This document shows positions 21,181 to 32,516 of a DNA stretch of 64,000 bases, in pieces; positions within the stretch are counted from its first letter, which is position 1; the number at the start of each line of letters is the position of its first letter. The notes beneath the pieces are model-generated. The model did no database searches, had not been told where the DNA came from, and saw only the letters and a list, made by a program, of their open reading frames with translations. The stretch is from Zygnema cylindricum. Lineage: Eukaryota; Streptophyta; Zygnematophyceae; Zygnematales; Zygnemataceae. The position numbers and the translations under genes were made by a program. The DNA lies in contig JBBHKE010000589.1 of NCBI GenBank assembly GCA_037447655.1, positions 1-64,000 on the forward strand. Reading direction: 5' to 3'.

Positions 21181-23250
21181 CTCCCTCTCCCTCTCCCTCT
21201 CCCTCTCCCTCTCCCTCTCCCTCTCCCTCTCCCTCTCCCTCTCCCTCTCCCTCTCCCTCTCTCTCTCCCTCTCCCTCTCCCTCTCCCTCTCCCTCTCCCT
21301 CTCCCTCTCCCTCTGCCTCTCCCTCTCCCCCTCACACTCCCACTCCCTTTTCCTCTCCCACTCTCCCACTCCATCTCCCTCTCCCTCTCCCTTTCCCTCT
21401 CCCTCTGCCTCTCCCTCTCCCCCTCACACTCCCACTCCCTCTTCCTCTCCCACTCCCCCTCCCACTCCCTCTCCCTTTCTCTCTACCTCTCCCTCTCCCT
21501 CTCCCTCTCCCACTCCCCCCCCACTCCACCTTCCATTCCCCCTCCCACTCCCTCTCCTTTTCCCTCTCCCACTCCCCCTCCCCTCTCCCACTCCCCCTCC
21601 CACTTCCCCTCCCACTCCCCTCCCTCTCCCTCTCCCTCTCCCTCTTCTTCTCCCTTCCCTCTCCTCTCCCTCTCCCTCTCCCTTTTTCTCTCCCTCTCCC
21701 TCTCCCTCTCCTTCACCCTCTCCCTCTCCCTCCCCCTCCCCACCCACCTCTCCCTCTCACTCCCCCTCCCCTTTCCCCTCTCCCCCCCCCCTCTCCCTCT
21801 CCCACTCTGTCTCCCTCTCCCTCTCCTTCTCCCTCTCCCTTTCCCTCTCCATTTCCCTCCCCCTCTCCCTCCCTTCTCTCTCTTACTATTCCTCTTCTTC
21901 CCCATTCCCTCTCCCTCTCCCTCCCTTATCCCTTTTACTATTCCTCTCCTCTCCTTTTCCCTCTCACTCTCTCCTCTAACTCTCCCTCTCCTCTCCCTCT
22001 CCTCTTCCTCTTCCTCACTTCACTCTCTTTTGTCACTCTCCCTCTCCTCTCCCTTTTCCCTCCCTCCCCTCTCCTTCCTTTTCCCTCTTCTCTCCCTCTC
22101 CTTTTCATCTCCTCTCTCTCTTCCTCTCCCTCTCCTTTTTTTCTCCTCTCCCTTTCCCTATCCTCTCATTTCCTCTTTGTCTCCCATGCCCTGTCCCTCT
22201 CCCCATTTCCCTTTCCCTCTCCCTCTCCCTTTCCCTTTCCCCCTCTCCCTCTCCCTCTACTTCTCCTTTTCCGTCTCCCTATTATTCTCCCTCTCCCACT
22301 CCCACTCTACCTCTCCCTCTCCTTCTCCCTCTCCCTCTCCCTCTTCCTCTCCGCCTTCCTGTCTCCCTCTCCTTCTCCCTCTCTATATCCCTATCCCTCT
22401 CCCTCTCCCCCTCCTCCTCTACCTCTCGTTCTCCCTCTGCCTCTTCCTCTCCCTCTCTCTCTCCATCTCCTTCTCCCTCTCCCTCTCCCTCTCCCTCACC
22501 GTTCAACTTTCCCTCTCCCTCTCCCCCTCCCATTTCCTTTCCCTCTCCCTCTCCCTCTCCCTCTCCCTCCTCTCACTCTCCCTCTCCCTCTCCTTCTCCC
22601 TCTCCCTCTCCTTCTCCCTCTTCCTCTCAATCTCCCTATCCCTCTCCCTCTCCCTCTCCCTCTCGCTCTCCCTCTCGCTCTCCCTTTTCTTCTCCTTCTC
22701 TCTCTTCCTCTCCCTCTCCCTCTCCCTCTCCCTCCCTCTTTCGATCCCACTTTCGCTCCCTCTCCCTTCCCTTCCCCCTCCCCCTCCCCCTCCCCCTCCC
22801 CCTCACCCCCCTCCTCCCCTTCTCTCTCTCTCTCCCTATCCCTCTTCCTATTCCTCTCCTCTCTTTTTCCCTCTCTCTCTCTCCTCTAACTCTTCCTCTC
22901 CTCTCCCTCTCCTCTTCCTCTTCTCTCCCTCTTCCTCTCCCTCTCGTCGCTCTCTCGTGTCACTCCTTTTTTTTTCCCTCCCCTCTCATTCCTTGTCGCT
23001 CTCCTATCCCTCTCCTCTCCCTCTCCCTGTCCCTCTCCTCTCCCTTTTTCTCTCTCTCTCTCCTCTAACTCTCCCTCTCTTCTCCTCTCCTCTCCCTCTC
23101 CCTCTCCCTCTCACTCTCCTCTCCCTCTCCTCTCCCTCTTCTCTCCCTTGTTTCTCCTTCCCTCTCCCACTTCCTATTTCTCTCCTCACTTTGCTCTTCC
23201 TCTCTTCTCCCTCTCCCTTGCCCTCTCCTCTCCTCTCCTCTCTTTTTTTA
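21181..23250. repeat. 2-kb CCCTCT-type polypyrimidine tract
   Basis: Starts with about 130 bases of nearly perfect CTCCCT hexamers, then decays to mixed CT, CCT and TTCC units; virtually no purines for 2 kb. The 792-residue Pro/Leu/Ser frame through it and its Arg/Gly/Glu antisense frames are composition artefacts. Confidence 0.97.
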
Positions 23251-23962
23251 ATGCAATTTTTTCCTCAGCTGCTGTTTTTTTTTTGTTTTTTTTCGAGAAT
23301 TTCGAGAATATTTACCCGCCTTGTAATAATTTCTATCAATTTTTTACCCTTTTTTACACCCTTTTTTTCCCCAATTTCTACCCATTTTAACCATTTTTTA
23401 CTCCTTTTCTTTGCCCATTTTATATCTTTTTTTTTCCCATTTGGAGATTACTCTTTTTCACCTAATTCTTTATTTACGATTTTATGCATATTTATACACA
23501 TTTTGCCCATTTTTTAAACCATTTTTTTTGCCTATTCCATACCTTCACTCTTTTTGTTTTTATATTATTAGTTGTAGTTTTTTTTTGGTTCATAAGTACT
23601 ATTTTATATATATGTGTACCCATTTATCCGTTTAAATACCACCTTTTATCCGTTTTATGCCCATTTACACACATTCTTTTTATCCATCGAAACATATTTT
23701 TCATCATTCGTACGCGCCACTTTTTTTTTCTCTTTTTTTTCTCTTTTTTTTTCTCCTTTTTTTTTTCTATTTTCCCTTTCAAAGTAATTCGATAATTCAC
23801 AATTCGGAAAACAGACAAAATAAAAAGAATTGAAGCTCGAAACAGGTACATTTCAGACAAAAAAAAAAAAAAACAAATAAACGACATTCAAAACATAATA
23901 ATAAGCAACAATTTTTTCCGTTTCTCAGTTCAGAAAAAAATTGAATCCGTTGGGTGTAACAG
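23251..23962. other. T-rich DNA, probable intron end before the DEP1 exon
   Basis: T-runs with short phrases such as CCATTTT and TTTACCC repeated loosely (23330-23700), then AT-rich DNA. Ends in GGTGTAACAG, the acceptor of the DEP1 exon. No other exon recognised. Confidence 0.65.
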
Positions 23963-24052
23963 ATTGCAGCCTATCCCAAAACTACAGCTGTCCTGGTACG
24001 GAATCACGGAATCTATGTGTGGGGAGATAACTGGATTCACGCGAAAACGCAG
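23963..24052 (+). CDS. DEP1: Single 90-bp exon of DEP1 (MtnB domain, methionine salvage)
   Basis: Between an AG at 23962 and a GT at 24053 lie 30 codons, phase 0 at both ends. They include [20 protein letters not shown] and end WIHAKTQ. This is the C-terminal part of the class II aldolase-like methylthioribulose-1-phosphate dehydratase domain, close to plant dehydratase-enolase-phosphatase complex 1 and to animal APIP. The RNHGIYVWG stretch holds the zinc-binding His region of the family. The enzyme works in the cytosolic methionine salvage cycle that recycles methylthioadenosine. The frame upstream stops at TAA (23957-23959), so the exon cannot extend further. Neighbouring exons (towards AECYHYLFD downstream and the active-site region upstream) were not found in the window, so either introns are very long or this is a stranded fragment. 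Confidence 0.82.
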
Positions 24053-25228
24053 GTGATTTCTCTCTCTCTCTCTCGTTCGCTCGCTCTCTCTATCTCTTTC
24101 TCTCTCTCTCTCTCTTCTCTCTCTTCTCTCTCCCCTCTCTCTTTCTCTCTTTCTTCTGTCTCCCTCTCCTCCCTCGCTTGCTCTTTTTTCATTCCCTCTC
24201 TCTCCTCTTGCTCCTCTCTCTCCTCTCTCTCTCTCTCTCCTATCTCTCTATCTCCTCTCTCTCTCCTCTCTCTCCTCTCTCCTTCCACTCCCTCTCCTTC
24301 TCTTGCTTTCTCTCCCTCTCCTCACCTTCTTCTTTCCCTCTTTACTTCCTCTATTTTACTTCTTCTCCTTTTCCCTCTCACTCTCCCTCTCTTTCTCGAT
24401 CTCTATATATGTATCTCTCTTTTCCCTCTCCTTTTCCCCTCTCTCTTTCCTCTCCTTCCTCGTTCCCTCTTCCTATTCCTCTCCTCTCCCTTTCCCTCTC
24501 TCTCTTTGCTCTAACTTTCCCTCTCCTCCCGATCAATCTCCCTCTCCTCTCCCTTTTCTCTCCCTCCCCTCTTCTTCCTTGTCTCTCTCCTATCCCTCTC
24601 CTCTTCCTCTCCTCTTTTTGTTGTAATCCCTCTCCTTTCCTTCTCCTCTTCCCTCTCCCTATCATATCCCGCTCCTCTCCCTCTCCTTTTCCTCTCCTCT
24701 CCCTCTTCCTCTCCCTGTCACCCTCTCCTCTCCCTCTCCCTCTCCTCACAATCTTCTATCCCTCCCCTCTCATTCCCTCTCCATCTCCTATCCCTCTCCT
24801 CTCCCTCTCTTTATCCTATCCCTCTCCTTTCCCTTTCCTCTCCCTCTCCTTATCATATCTCTCTCCGCTTCCTCTCCTTTCCCTCTTCCTCTCCCTCTCC
24901 CTCTCCTCTCCCTTTTCCTCCCCTCTCTTTTCCCCTCCCACTTCCTATTTCTCTCCTCACTTTGCTCTTTCTCTCCTCTCCCTCTCCCTTACCCTCACCT
25001 TTTCCTTTCCCCTTCCACTCCCTCTCCTTCTCCCGCTCTCTCCTCCTCTCCTCTCTCTCTTCTTTCCCTCTCTACTTCCTCTCCTTTTCCTCTCCTCTTC
25101 CTCTCTTTTTCCCTCTCACTCTCCGTCTCTCTCTCGCTCTCTATATATGTTTCTCTCTATTCCCTCTCCTTTCCTCTCTCTCTTCCTCACGTTCTCCCTC
25201 TTACTCTCCCTCTCTCAATTACCTCTAT
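24053..25228. repeat. Second CT-rich polypyrimidine tract, starting at the exon donor
   Basis: CTCTCT, CCTCTC and CTTTTCC units for about 1.2 kb, directly after the DEP1 exon, so it would be intron. Open frames are repeat artefacts. Confidence 0.95.
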
Positions 25229-25255
25229 ATATGTATCTATATACATATATATTTA

Positions 25256-25908
25256 GACACACACATAACAAGCACACACACACACATACAAACACTACAC
25301 ACGCATGCACACACGCACACAATCAAAGACATAGATAAAGACAGAGACATGGACACGAAGACAGACACGGAAAGGGACACGGATAGGGACACATACAGGG
25401 ACACGGACAGACACACCAGACAGACACACAGTCACAATCACACCGGACAATCACAGAGACACAAACACACAGAAAGAATCACAAACAAAGACAAAGACAT
25501 AGACACAAAGACACACAAAGACGTAGAGACACACAGAGACATTCACAAAGACACAAAAACACACAAAAATACAGACACAGACATTGACAAAGACACAGAC
25601 ACAGATACACAGACAAACTCAAAGACAAACAAACAGAAAGACACACAAACAACCACACAGACAAATATATTGACACACACACAGACAGACACATAGACAT
25701 ACACAAAGACAGACACAGAGACATACACAGTGACAAACACACAGTTAGACACACAGACATACACACTGAGAAACACACAGTTAGACACACAGACAGACAC
25801 ACAGACATACACACATACAATCACACACACATGCACACAGACATGCACACACACAGACACACACCCAGACACCCATCCATTCACACACATGCACACACAC
25901 GCACACAC
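25256..25908. repeat. AC/AGACAC microsatellite, left part
   Basis: ACAC, AGACAC and ACATAC units. It continues at 28475 after the insertion of element A3, sharing the same CA-rich composition. Confidence 0.95.
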
Positions 25909-26905
25909 TGGAACTCTGAGACCTCCATAGGACCTCAGAGTAGGCAGCTCACACGAAGCCAATAGGATAACACTATCCCCTTTGTCTTTCAGCACAAATA
26001 GCTGCCACCCTGGAAAACAAAAACTCTGACCACCTTCACCCGTGTGAAGGCAAGACTCGCCTGAGTTGATACCAAAAAGAATCTCTGAATTTGCTCCCAT
26101 GAGCAGTAAGTTATTAAGGATCAAATTTGACCTTTTGTACAAAAGCTCTCTGAAGAGAGGGTCCTATCTACCAAATTTTTCTAAGTCTTATCTCTCTGTA
26201 AAACTCTATCTACTAACGTACGACAATAATCATATTACTGTACCGTATAGAAAGGTATAGCTGTCGGTGTACTTTATGTACAAACATTGCACGACATGAC
26301 CAAAATGTCGACACGTGTCTTTTCTGGATTTGTTTCCGTAATCCCTAGAGATGCCGAAATCCAATGTCGTGGTGCCACGTGTCATCCGATGTGGTAGCGA
26401 CCACAAACCGACTAAATCTTCTTCCGCGATCTCAGCATTCTTTCCGGCCGTCCGATTGAATGCCGATTTCAATTGTAGCCGTCATAAATAGTTGCGAAAT
26501 ATTTGTTTCCCTATCAGAACAAATGCGCGGTATTTATTTATTCTTTGTACTTGTAATCCGTACTTTTTATAACTGACTCTATGTTTCCTGTATATAGTTG
26601 CCGTTAAATGAAATAGCCTATATGTTAGCATTTATATATTTTTTACACACTATATCGTTTACCACTAATCCTAGACTAAATGGATGAGGCTACCGGCTAC
26701 CGGCGGCATTACTTATCCGTAGGTACAAGGATCAAATACTCTAGGCGACAACTTATATTTTAGTAAATAAACTACTTTACTACCCCGTAAATCTCTGGAT
26801 AGCATAGGCAGCCATGGCACTAGCTTCCTCTCTAACATCTCAGTGACTACAACAAGTGTGAGAGTTGGAGAGAGAAGTTAGAGACAGACTGCCTCGGCTT
26901 GTTTT
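25909..26905 (-). repeat. A3 3' LTR (start truncated)
   Basis: Matches 27424-28410 in order: TCTGAGACCTCCATAGGACC end, CACGTG motifs near 26310 and 26380, tRNA-like module near 26665-26750. It lacks the outermost ~60 bases where the internal deletion starts. Confidence 0.85.
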
Positions 26906-27423
26906 TTTGCACTCGCACGCAACATGCGTACGCACATACGAAACTTAATCTTCCAAAAACAACAAATCGTACCACTTCGGTACATCTCTATGAGAGCCAT
27001 CCAAAGATCGGATGCCCTTTCTAATTGCAAATGAGGACATGGAAGTCCTTGAGTAACATGACGGAGGATGAAGTGCTTTGCCACCATATTATTGAAGTCC
27101 CAAGTATCAGTATCATTCTCATTTTTCCTCGAAATAGGTGACATGAATGCCGTACCAGTTACTATTGGTGTGGTCATCTCCTTCTCCTTTCCTTTGTCCA
27201 CCACCTCTTGTTCGTTTGTCTCCTCCGTTGAAGATGGATATGCATCTCTAGTGAATCTGCCTCCTGTAAACCCTGGAGGTATCCCAAGACGGGATGGACG
27301 CCTCACCCGTCCACTCACTATTCCCCAAAACCTTTTCTCACATAGAGCTCCTATCATCATACTTCCCAGTATATGAAGCCAGCTCCATTGAATATGGGCA
27401 CCATAGATGGTGGGCCCATAACC
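26906..27423 (-). pseudogene. A3 truncated gag
   Basis: From the PBS downwards: GPTIYGAHIQWSWLHILGSMM, KRFWGIVSGRVRRP, TDTWDFNNMVAKHFILRHVT, LQLERASDLWMALIEMYRSG, then unrelated sequence at the deletion junction (about 26955). About 130 codons of gag remain of the usual 250-300; no nucleic-acid-binding knuckle. Confidence 0.82.
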
Positions 27424-28474
27424 TACAACCCTGAGACCTCCATATGACCTCAGAGTAAGCAACTCACACGAAGCCTCTAGGATAACCCTGACCCTTTTGT
27501 CTTTCAGCACGAATAACTGCCACCCTGGCAAACAAAAACTCTAACCACCTTAATCCGTGTAAAGGCAAGACTCCCTTGAGTCGATAGCAAAAAAAATCTA
27601 TGAATTTTCTCCCTTGAGCAGTAAGTTATGGAGGGTCAAATTTGACCTTTTGTACAGAAGCTCTCTGGGAGAGAGGGTCGTATCTACCAAATTTTTCTAA
27701 ATCCTATCTCTCTCGAAAAATCTATCTATTGACGTACGGCACCAATCATATTACTGTACCGTACAGAAAGTTACAACTATCGGTGTACTTTATGTATGAA
27801 CATTATACGGCATGACCAAAATGTCGACACGTGTCTTTTCTGGATTCGTTTCCATAATCCCTGGAGATGCCGAAATCCAATGTCGTGGTGTTGCGTGTCA
27901 TCCAATATGGCGACGACCATAAACCGCCGAAATCTTCTTCCGCGATCTCGACATTCTTTCTGACCCTCCGATTGAATGGCGTTTCAATCGTAGCCGTCAT
28001 AAATAGTTTCGATGTATTTGTTTCGCTATCAGAAACAAATGCGCGTTACTTATTTATTCTTTGTACTCGTAATCCTTACTTTTCGTAACTGACTCTATGT
28101 ATCCCGTATATGGTTGCCTTAAATGAATTAGCCTATATATTAACGTTTATATATTTATTACACACTATATCATCTACCACTAATGCTAGACTAAATGGAT
28201 GAGGCTATCGGCTACCGGCGACATTACCTATCTGTAGGTACTAGGATCAAATCCTCTGGGCGACATCTTATATTTTAGTAAATTAAACTACTTTACTACT
28301 CCGTAAATCTCTGGATAGCATAGGCAGTCATGACACCAGCTTCCTCTCTTACTTCTCAGTGACTGTAACAAGTGTGAGAGTTGGAGAGAGAAGTTAGAGA
28401 CAGACTGCCTCGGCTTCTTTTTCTGCACTTTATTTTAGACCTAGAAAATCCTAAAAGAACTATCAATTTTGACA
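27424..28474 (-). repeat. A3 5' LTR
   Basis: Complete, starting (on the minus strand) TGTCAAAATTGATAG and ending GGGTTGTA before the PBS. Related to the A1 LTR. Confidence 0.87.
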
Positions 28475-28662
28475 CACACAAGCACGCTCACACGCACACG
28501 CACGTGCACGCACGCAGACACACGCACACACGCACATGCATGCACAGAACCACACACGCACATGCAAGCACAGAACCACACATGCACACACACATGCATG
28601 CACACACACGCACGCACCCACAAGCGCGCACACACATGCACACGCATGCATGCACGCATGCA
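28475..28662. repeat. CACACG/GCATGCA microsatellite, right part
   Basis: CACG, CACA and CATGCATG units; the right half of the array that A3 split. Ends where the F1 LTR begins. Confidence 0.93.
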
Positions 28663-29658
28663 TGTAATTCTGTGTCCCCCATTGGACTACAGAATTGAGG
28701 AAGCATCTAGATAGTTTTTAACTAACCCTTTTTCAACTAGGATCACTACTACCCTAGCTGGCAAATAGTCTATGTGACAACACCCCTTTGCAGTCTAGAC
28801 TCCCCTGAGTCCTCACCAAGAAGAATTAATGAAAACGCCCAACTAGGCGATTAATTATTAAGTGGTAAAGATGCGAATATTTATACAAGCTCATTAGGAG
28901 AGAGGTCGCTACCTTCTCAATCTTCTAAGTCATAAACCCCTCTCACAACCCCTATCTACAGATGTACGAACTAATCAGAGAGCTATACAGTATAGAAAGG
29001 TACTATGGCCAATGGCCTTTCTGTATAGCATATGTACGACAAGGCCATGGAGTAGAGGTCTGTCTCTTCTAGACTTGTTTCCATGCTTCTCGAGATTCTT
29101 GCTTTCCAATTCTATTGTGCCATGTGGCGCTAGGTCATGTCACGCCCAAAAAGCGCCAAAGCGACCATTCGGGGGTCTCGGCGATAAAGAGTGTCGTTGG
29201 ATCTAAACTGACTTTTTGTATTAGCCGTTAAAACAAATGTCCGGTACATTTGTTTCGTGCGAGTCTTTGTTCGCACTATATAACACTGTGTCTCTATACT
29301 TGTTATCTCTAATTTCTTTAATCGGATTAAGTTCCTTTGGCAATGTCTAAATAATAATCAAATCCTATATACAATAGTGAACTTCTACGACAGAGTGGTT
29401 AGTGCTGACGGCTACGCCTAGCTCTGCCGGTTGAAGGTTCGAGTTCTACCGGACTCAACTTTTTGGTTAGGAGTGACTTATGTCACTCTACAGTCCTGTC
29501 TGTGTAGCTAAGGTAGCTATGGCTCCATCACTCTCTTTCACCTTCACTGACTACAACAAGTATGGGGGCTAGAGAGAGAAGGTGGAGGTAGACTGCTTGC
29601 ACTTTTACTTAATCTATTCAGACCTAGAAAATACCCTCTAAATCTATTGATTTAAACA
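28663..29658 (-). repeat. F1 3' LTR
   Basis: Starts on the minus strand TGTTTAAATCAATAG and ends CAGAATTACA. Carries the shared block CACTGACTACAACAAGTATG (29545 region, plus-strand reading) and a tRNA-like module at 29391-29446. Confidence 0.8.
29391..29446 (+). promoter_or_regulatory. tRNA-like A-box/B-box module inside the F1 LTR (antisense to the element)
   Basis: CAGAGTGGTTAG (29391-29402) resembles a tRNA A box, and GGTTCGAGTTC (29436-29446) is a near-consensus B box, 34 bases apart as in tRNA genes. The B box sits in a hairpin CCGGTTGAA...TTCTACCGG. No full cloverleaf can be drawn. Equivalent modules exist in the other LTR families. Confidence 0.5.
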
Positions 29659-29671
29659 CTCCCTTTATTTT

Positions 29672-31250
29672 CTAGTCTAATTTTAGTTTCTCTTTTAGTC
29701 CACATTTTTCTCTACAATATTTTAACTTAGGAGGTGGCACAAGTTTGGTCATCATGTCAGCCACCATTTCCCCATCAACACTATGCATTAGATTCACAAT
29801 TTTGTTTTCAACCTTTTCCCTCACAAAACTCAATCTTATGTCTATATGTTTAGCCTTAAAGTGATGTTTTGGATTGGCTGCAATTGGAATGGCAGCCTGA
29901 TTATCACAGAACACTTCCTGCACTCCCTCCTTCATAAACCCTAATTCTTGTAACAAAGAATTGACCCACATTATTTCTTTCACAGCAGAGCAAGAGGCCA
30001 TATACTCAACCTCCATAGTGGACCGAGCAACCACCTTTTGTTGTTTGCTACTCCAACAACAAGCACCTTCTCCTACATATAACACATACCCAACTGTGCA
30101 TCTTCTCATAAGTGCATCTCCATAACTGGCATCACTCCAAGTAGTGATGTCAGTGTGCTCCCCTCCTAAATGCAACCATAAATCCCTTGTTTCCACCAGA
30201 TATCTCATAACTCTCTTGGCTACCCCCCAGTCTCTCTTCGTAAGATCATTAAGACTCTCATTGAGAACTCCAACTGCTGCTGCTATGTCCGGCCTAGTGC
30301 AGTTTATAAAATAGATGAAGCTTCTTACAACCTGCCTGTAAATAATAGACTTCATAAACAATCTCTCTTCTGGACTCATCTGATCATCTTAAATTATCAG
30401 TCCTCCTTCTACACTCCCATCACTCACTTTCTTTAAGTCCATGGGAGTAATACTATTGTTTGCCTTTTCCATCTGCAATTTCTAAAGCATATTCCTTATA
30501 ACCTCTTTCTGAGTAAGTTTGATAATTTTTTTCCCTCTTTCTCTTTCTATTTGAATTCCCAAAATGTATTTTGCTTCCCCTAAATCTTTCATGTCAAATC
30601 TGCTTCTAAGATCTTTTTTTAACTTATTGATCTTTTTCCATGGACTTACTTAACACTTACAAATAATCCACATAAATTGCAATGAAAATAACACCATTCT
30701 CACCCTCAAACATATAAATAGAATGGTAAGAGCTGATCCGGATACATCCCATACTGTTAAGAAACTCATCTAGTTTCTTATTCTATTGTCTATGAGTCTG
30801 TTTTAGTCCATATAAGGACTTTATGAGTCTGCAGACTTTGCTCTCCTCTCCTTCCCCTACAAACCCCTATGGTTGCCGCATGAAGATTTCTTCCTCTAGC
30901 TCACCATTGACAAAGGCGGTCTTAATATCCATCTGATGTATTTCCATGTCTTCCGCTGCTGCTACACTGAGGAAAATTCTTACTGATGGGTAGCGAACCA
31001 CCGGAGCAAAAGTCTCCTCATAATCTATCCATTTTTTTTGAGTGAACCCCTTTCCTACCAACCGAGCCTTATATCTGTCAATGGTATTATGTGGGTTGAG
31101 TTTCATCTTAAACACCCATTTGCACCCAATAGGTTTTTCTGTCCGAAGGACAGTCCACCAACTCCCAAGTATTTGCTTCCATGATGGAGGCCATCTCATC
31201 ATTTATGGCTCTAACCCATCTGTCTTTCTCTGGACTGTTAATTGCCTCTG
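29672..31250 (-). pseudogene. F1 reverse transcriptase and RNase H
   Basis: RNase H (30379-29672) is open and well kept: LWLHLGGEHTDITTWSDASYG, CCWSSKQQKVVARSTMEVEYM, EVFCDNQAAIPIAANPKHHF, ending VPPPKLKYCREKCGLKEKLK. RT (31202-30380) has GCKWVFKMKLNPHNTIDRYKA, GFTQKKWIDYEETFAPVVRYP, MDIKTAFVNGELEEEIFMRQP. The active site reads IYVDYL followed by a stop near 30655, so the second catalytic Asp of YVDD is lost. Several other stops separate the pieces. Confidence 0.87.
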
Positions 31251-31286
31251 AGTGTGACTGAGGCTTATCAAGATGAGACAACTTAG

Positions 31287-32500
31287 TTATTTATGAGCAG
31301 CATGCTTTTCCTTTAGTCTTTTGCTGCTTCTTCGTCCTCTTTCAAAGTCCAAAGCTAGAATGGAGGGAAGTCTGTGGTTCCTCCTCTTTGTCTCATCGGC
31401 TCCCGTATCTATGGAAGCCACTTTTGGCTCCTCCTCCTCACTCTCCTCTGAGTGTATAAGAATATGAGGAGATTCTGTTGTATTCCTCCTATTTTGGATC
31501 TCCCCTACATCTACAATCACGTTTTCCCTCATATTCCCTCCAGGAAGATCCGAGTCCTCCTCACTCTCGGACTCAAAACTGATTCTTATCTTTTTGGTAT
31601 ATTTGAATGGATCAAATGGCTTCCCTTCATCAATGACAAATAGGTGCTTTACTAGAACGATATCTTGTTTAGCTAAGTCATACACTCTATATCCCTTAAC
31701 ATCTTCACCATATCCCACAAAATACCCTGGTTTCCCTTTAGCATCTAGTTTCCACTTTTTCCTCTATTTCACAACGTTGTAAACTTGATTGGTGAATACT
31801 GTAAGGTGAGAAATATCTGGTTTCCTTCCAACCCATCTCTCATAAAGTGTCATTCCTTTTATTATCGTAGTAAGGATTTTATTCTTAATGTAGTTAGCAC
31901 AGTTCATGGCTTCTGCCCAAAACCTTTTTCCTATCTTCTTATCGACTAACATACTCTATACACTATCTCCTAGAGTTCGGTTCAACCTCTCAGCTACCCC
32001 ATTTTTTTTGGGTTTTTCGGTACAGTTTTCTGATGCTGAACTCTCTTATCCCTCAAGTATATCCCAAACAGGTTAGAGGTATATTCTCCCCCATTATCAC
32101 TTATTATTCTCTTAATGGGGGTTGCATGCAATTTCTCACTCCATGCTTTATATTTTTTGAAGTAAGTTGATGTTTCAGACTTTGTTTTTAGGAAGTAGAC
32201 TTTAGAGTATGTGGACCAGTCATCACTGATTGTCAACATAAACCTCTTCCTTCCGACCGAAGGTACTTTTGCCACTCCCCACATATCTTTGTGGACCAAA
32301 TCTAGCACTTTCTCACCTCTATATGTGGCACTTTTCGGGAAGGGTAGTCTGTGAGCCTTACCTTGAGCACAGCCACCAAAATCATCCATCATTTTTTATC
32401 CTCAAAATGAATGTCATCTACTACACCAAGCTTCTTCATTTCCCTCAGCCTATCAAAATTCACATGCCTCAACCTCTTATGCCAAATCATCAAGTTTGGG
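31287..32500 (-). pseudogene. F1 integrase region
   Basis: CAQGKAHRLPFPKSATYRG, LVHKDMWGVAKVP, SDNGGEYTSNLFGIYL and the C-terminal RFWAEAMNCANYIKNKIL, YERWVGRKPDISHLTVF, GYGEDVKGYRVYDL, ILVKHLFVIDEGKP-like part. The DDE residues Asp, Asp are visible in the LVHKD and SDNGG motifs; stops separate the three frames. Ends at the junction with E1 within the pre-integrase histidine motif (LMIWHKRLRHVNFDRLREMKK). Confidence 0.85.
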
Positions 32501-32516
32501 ACACCAACATTATGAG

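Larger units (their letters stand above)
25909..28474 (-). mobile_element. Copia element A3, internal deletion derivative, inserted in a CA repeat
   Basis: Minus strand. 5' LTR 27424-28474, PBS 27408-27423, partial gag, then a direct jump to the 3' LTR 25909-26905. Flanked by CACAC on both sides (25904-25908, 28475-28479); in a CA repeat such a match has less weight than elsewhere, but the LTR ends are sharp. Same family as A1. The whole of protease, integrase, RT and RNase H, the purine tract and the first ~60 bases of the 3' LTR are deleted. Confidence 0.88.
28663..32516 (-). mobile_element. Copia element F1, 3' part only
   Basis: Minus strand. 3' LTR 28663-29658, purine tract (complement of CTCCCTTTATTTT) at 29659, then RNase H, RT, integrase and the start of the pre-integrase region up to 32516. 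There it stops abruptly against the E1 LTR. Gag, protease, PBS and 5' LTR are missing and do not resume beyond E1, so it was truncated by a deletion or recombination. Confidence 0.85.

Noticed and set aside
21181-21320. Telomere-like repeat
   Set aside because: The unit is CCCTCT, not the plant CCCTAAA or the TTAGGG types, and the tract is interstitial and degenerate.
21139-23517. 792-residue plus-strand open frame
   Set aside because: Pure Pro/Leu/Ser/Phe low complexity from the CT tract; no conserved ends, and all frames are open because stops need purines.
25470-26142. Cys/Val/Ser-rich minus-strand frames over the AC repeat
   Set aside because: Translation of AC/GT microsatellite joined to LTR sequence.
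28475-28662. CRISPR-like or regular spaced repeat
   Set aside because: Plain CA/CG microsatellite. No array of equal repeats with unique spacers exists in the window.
29391-29465. Functional tRNA gene
   Set aside because: A and B boxes are present but no acceptor stem or anticodon stem can be formed, and it lies in an LTR.
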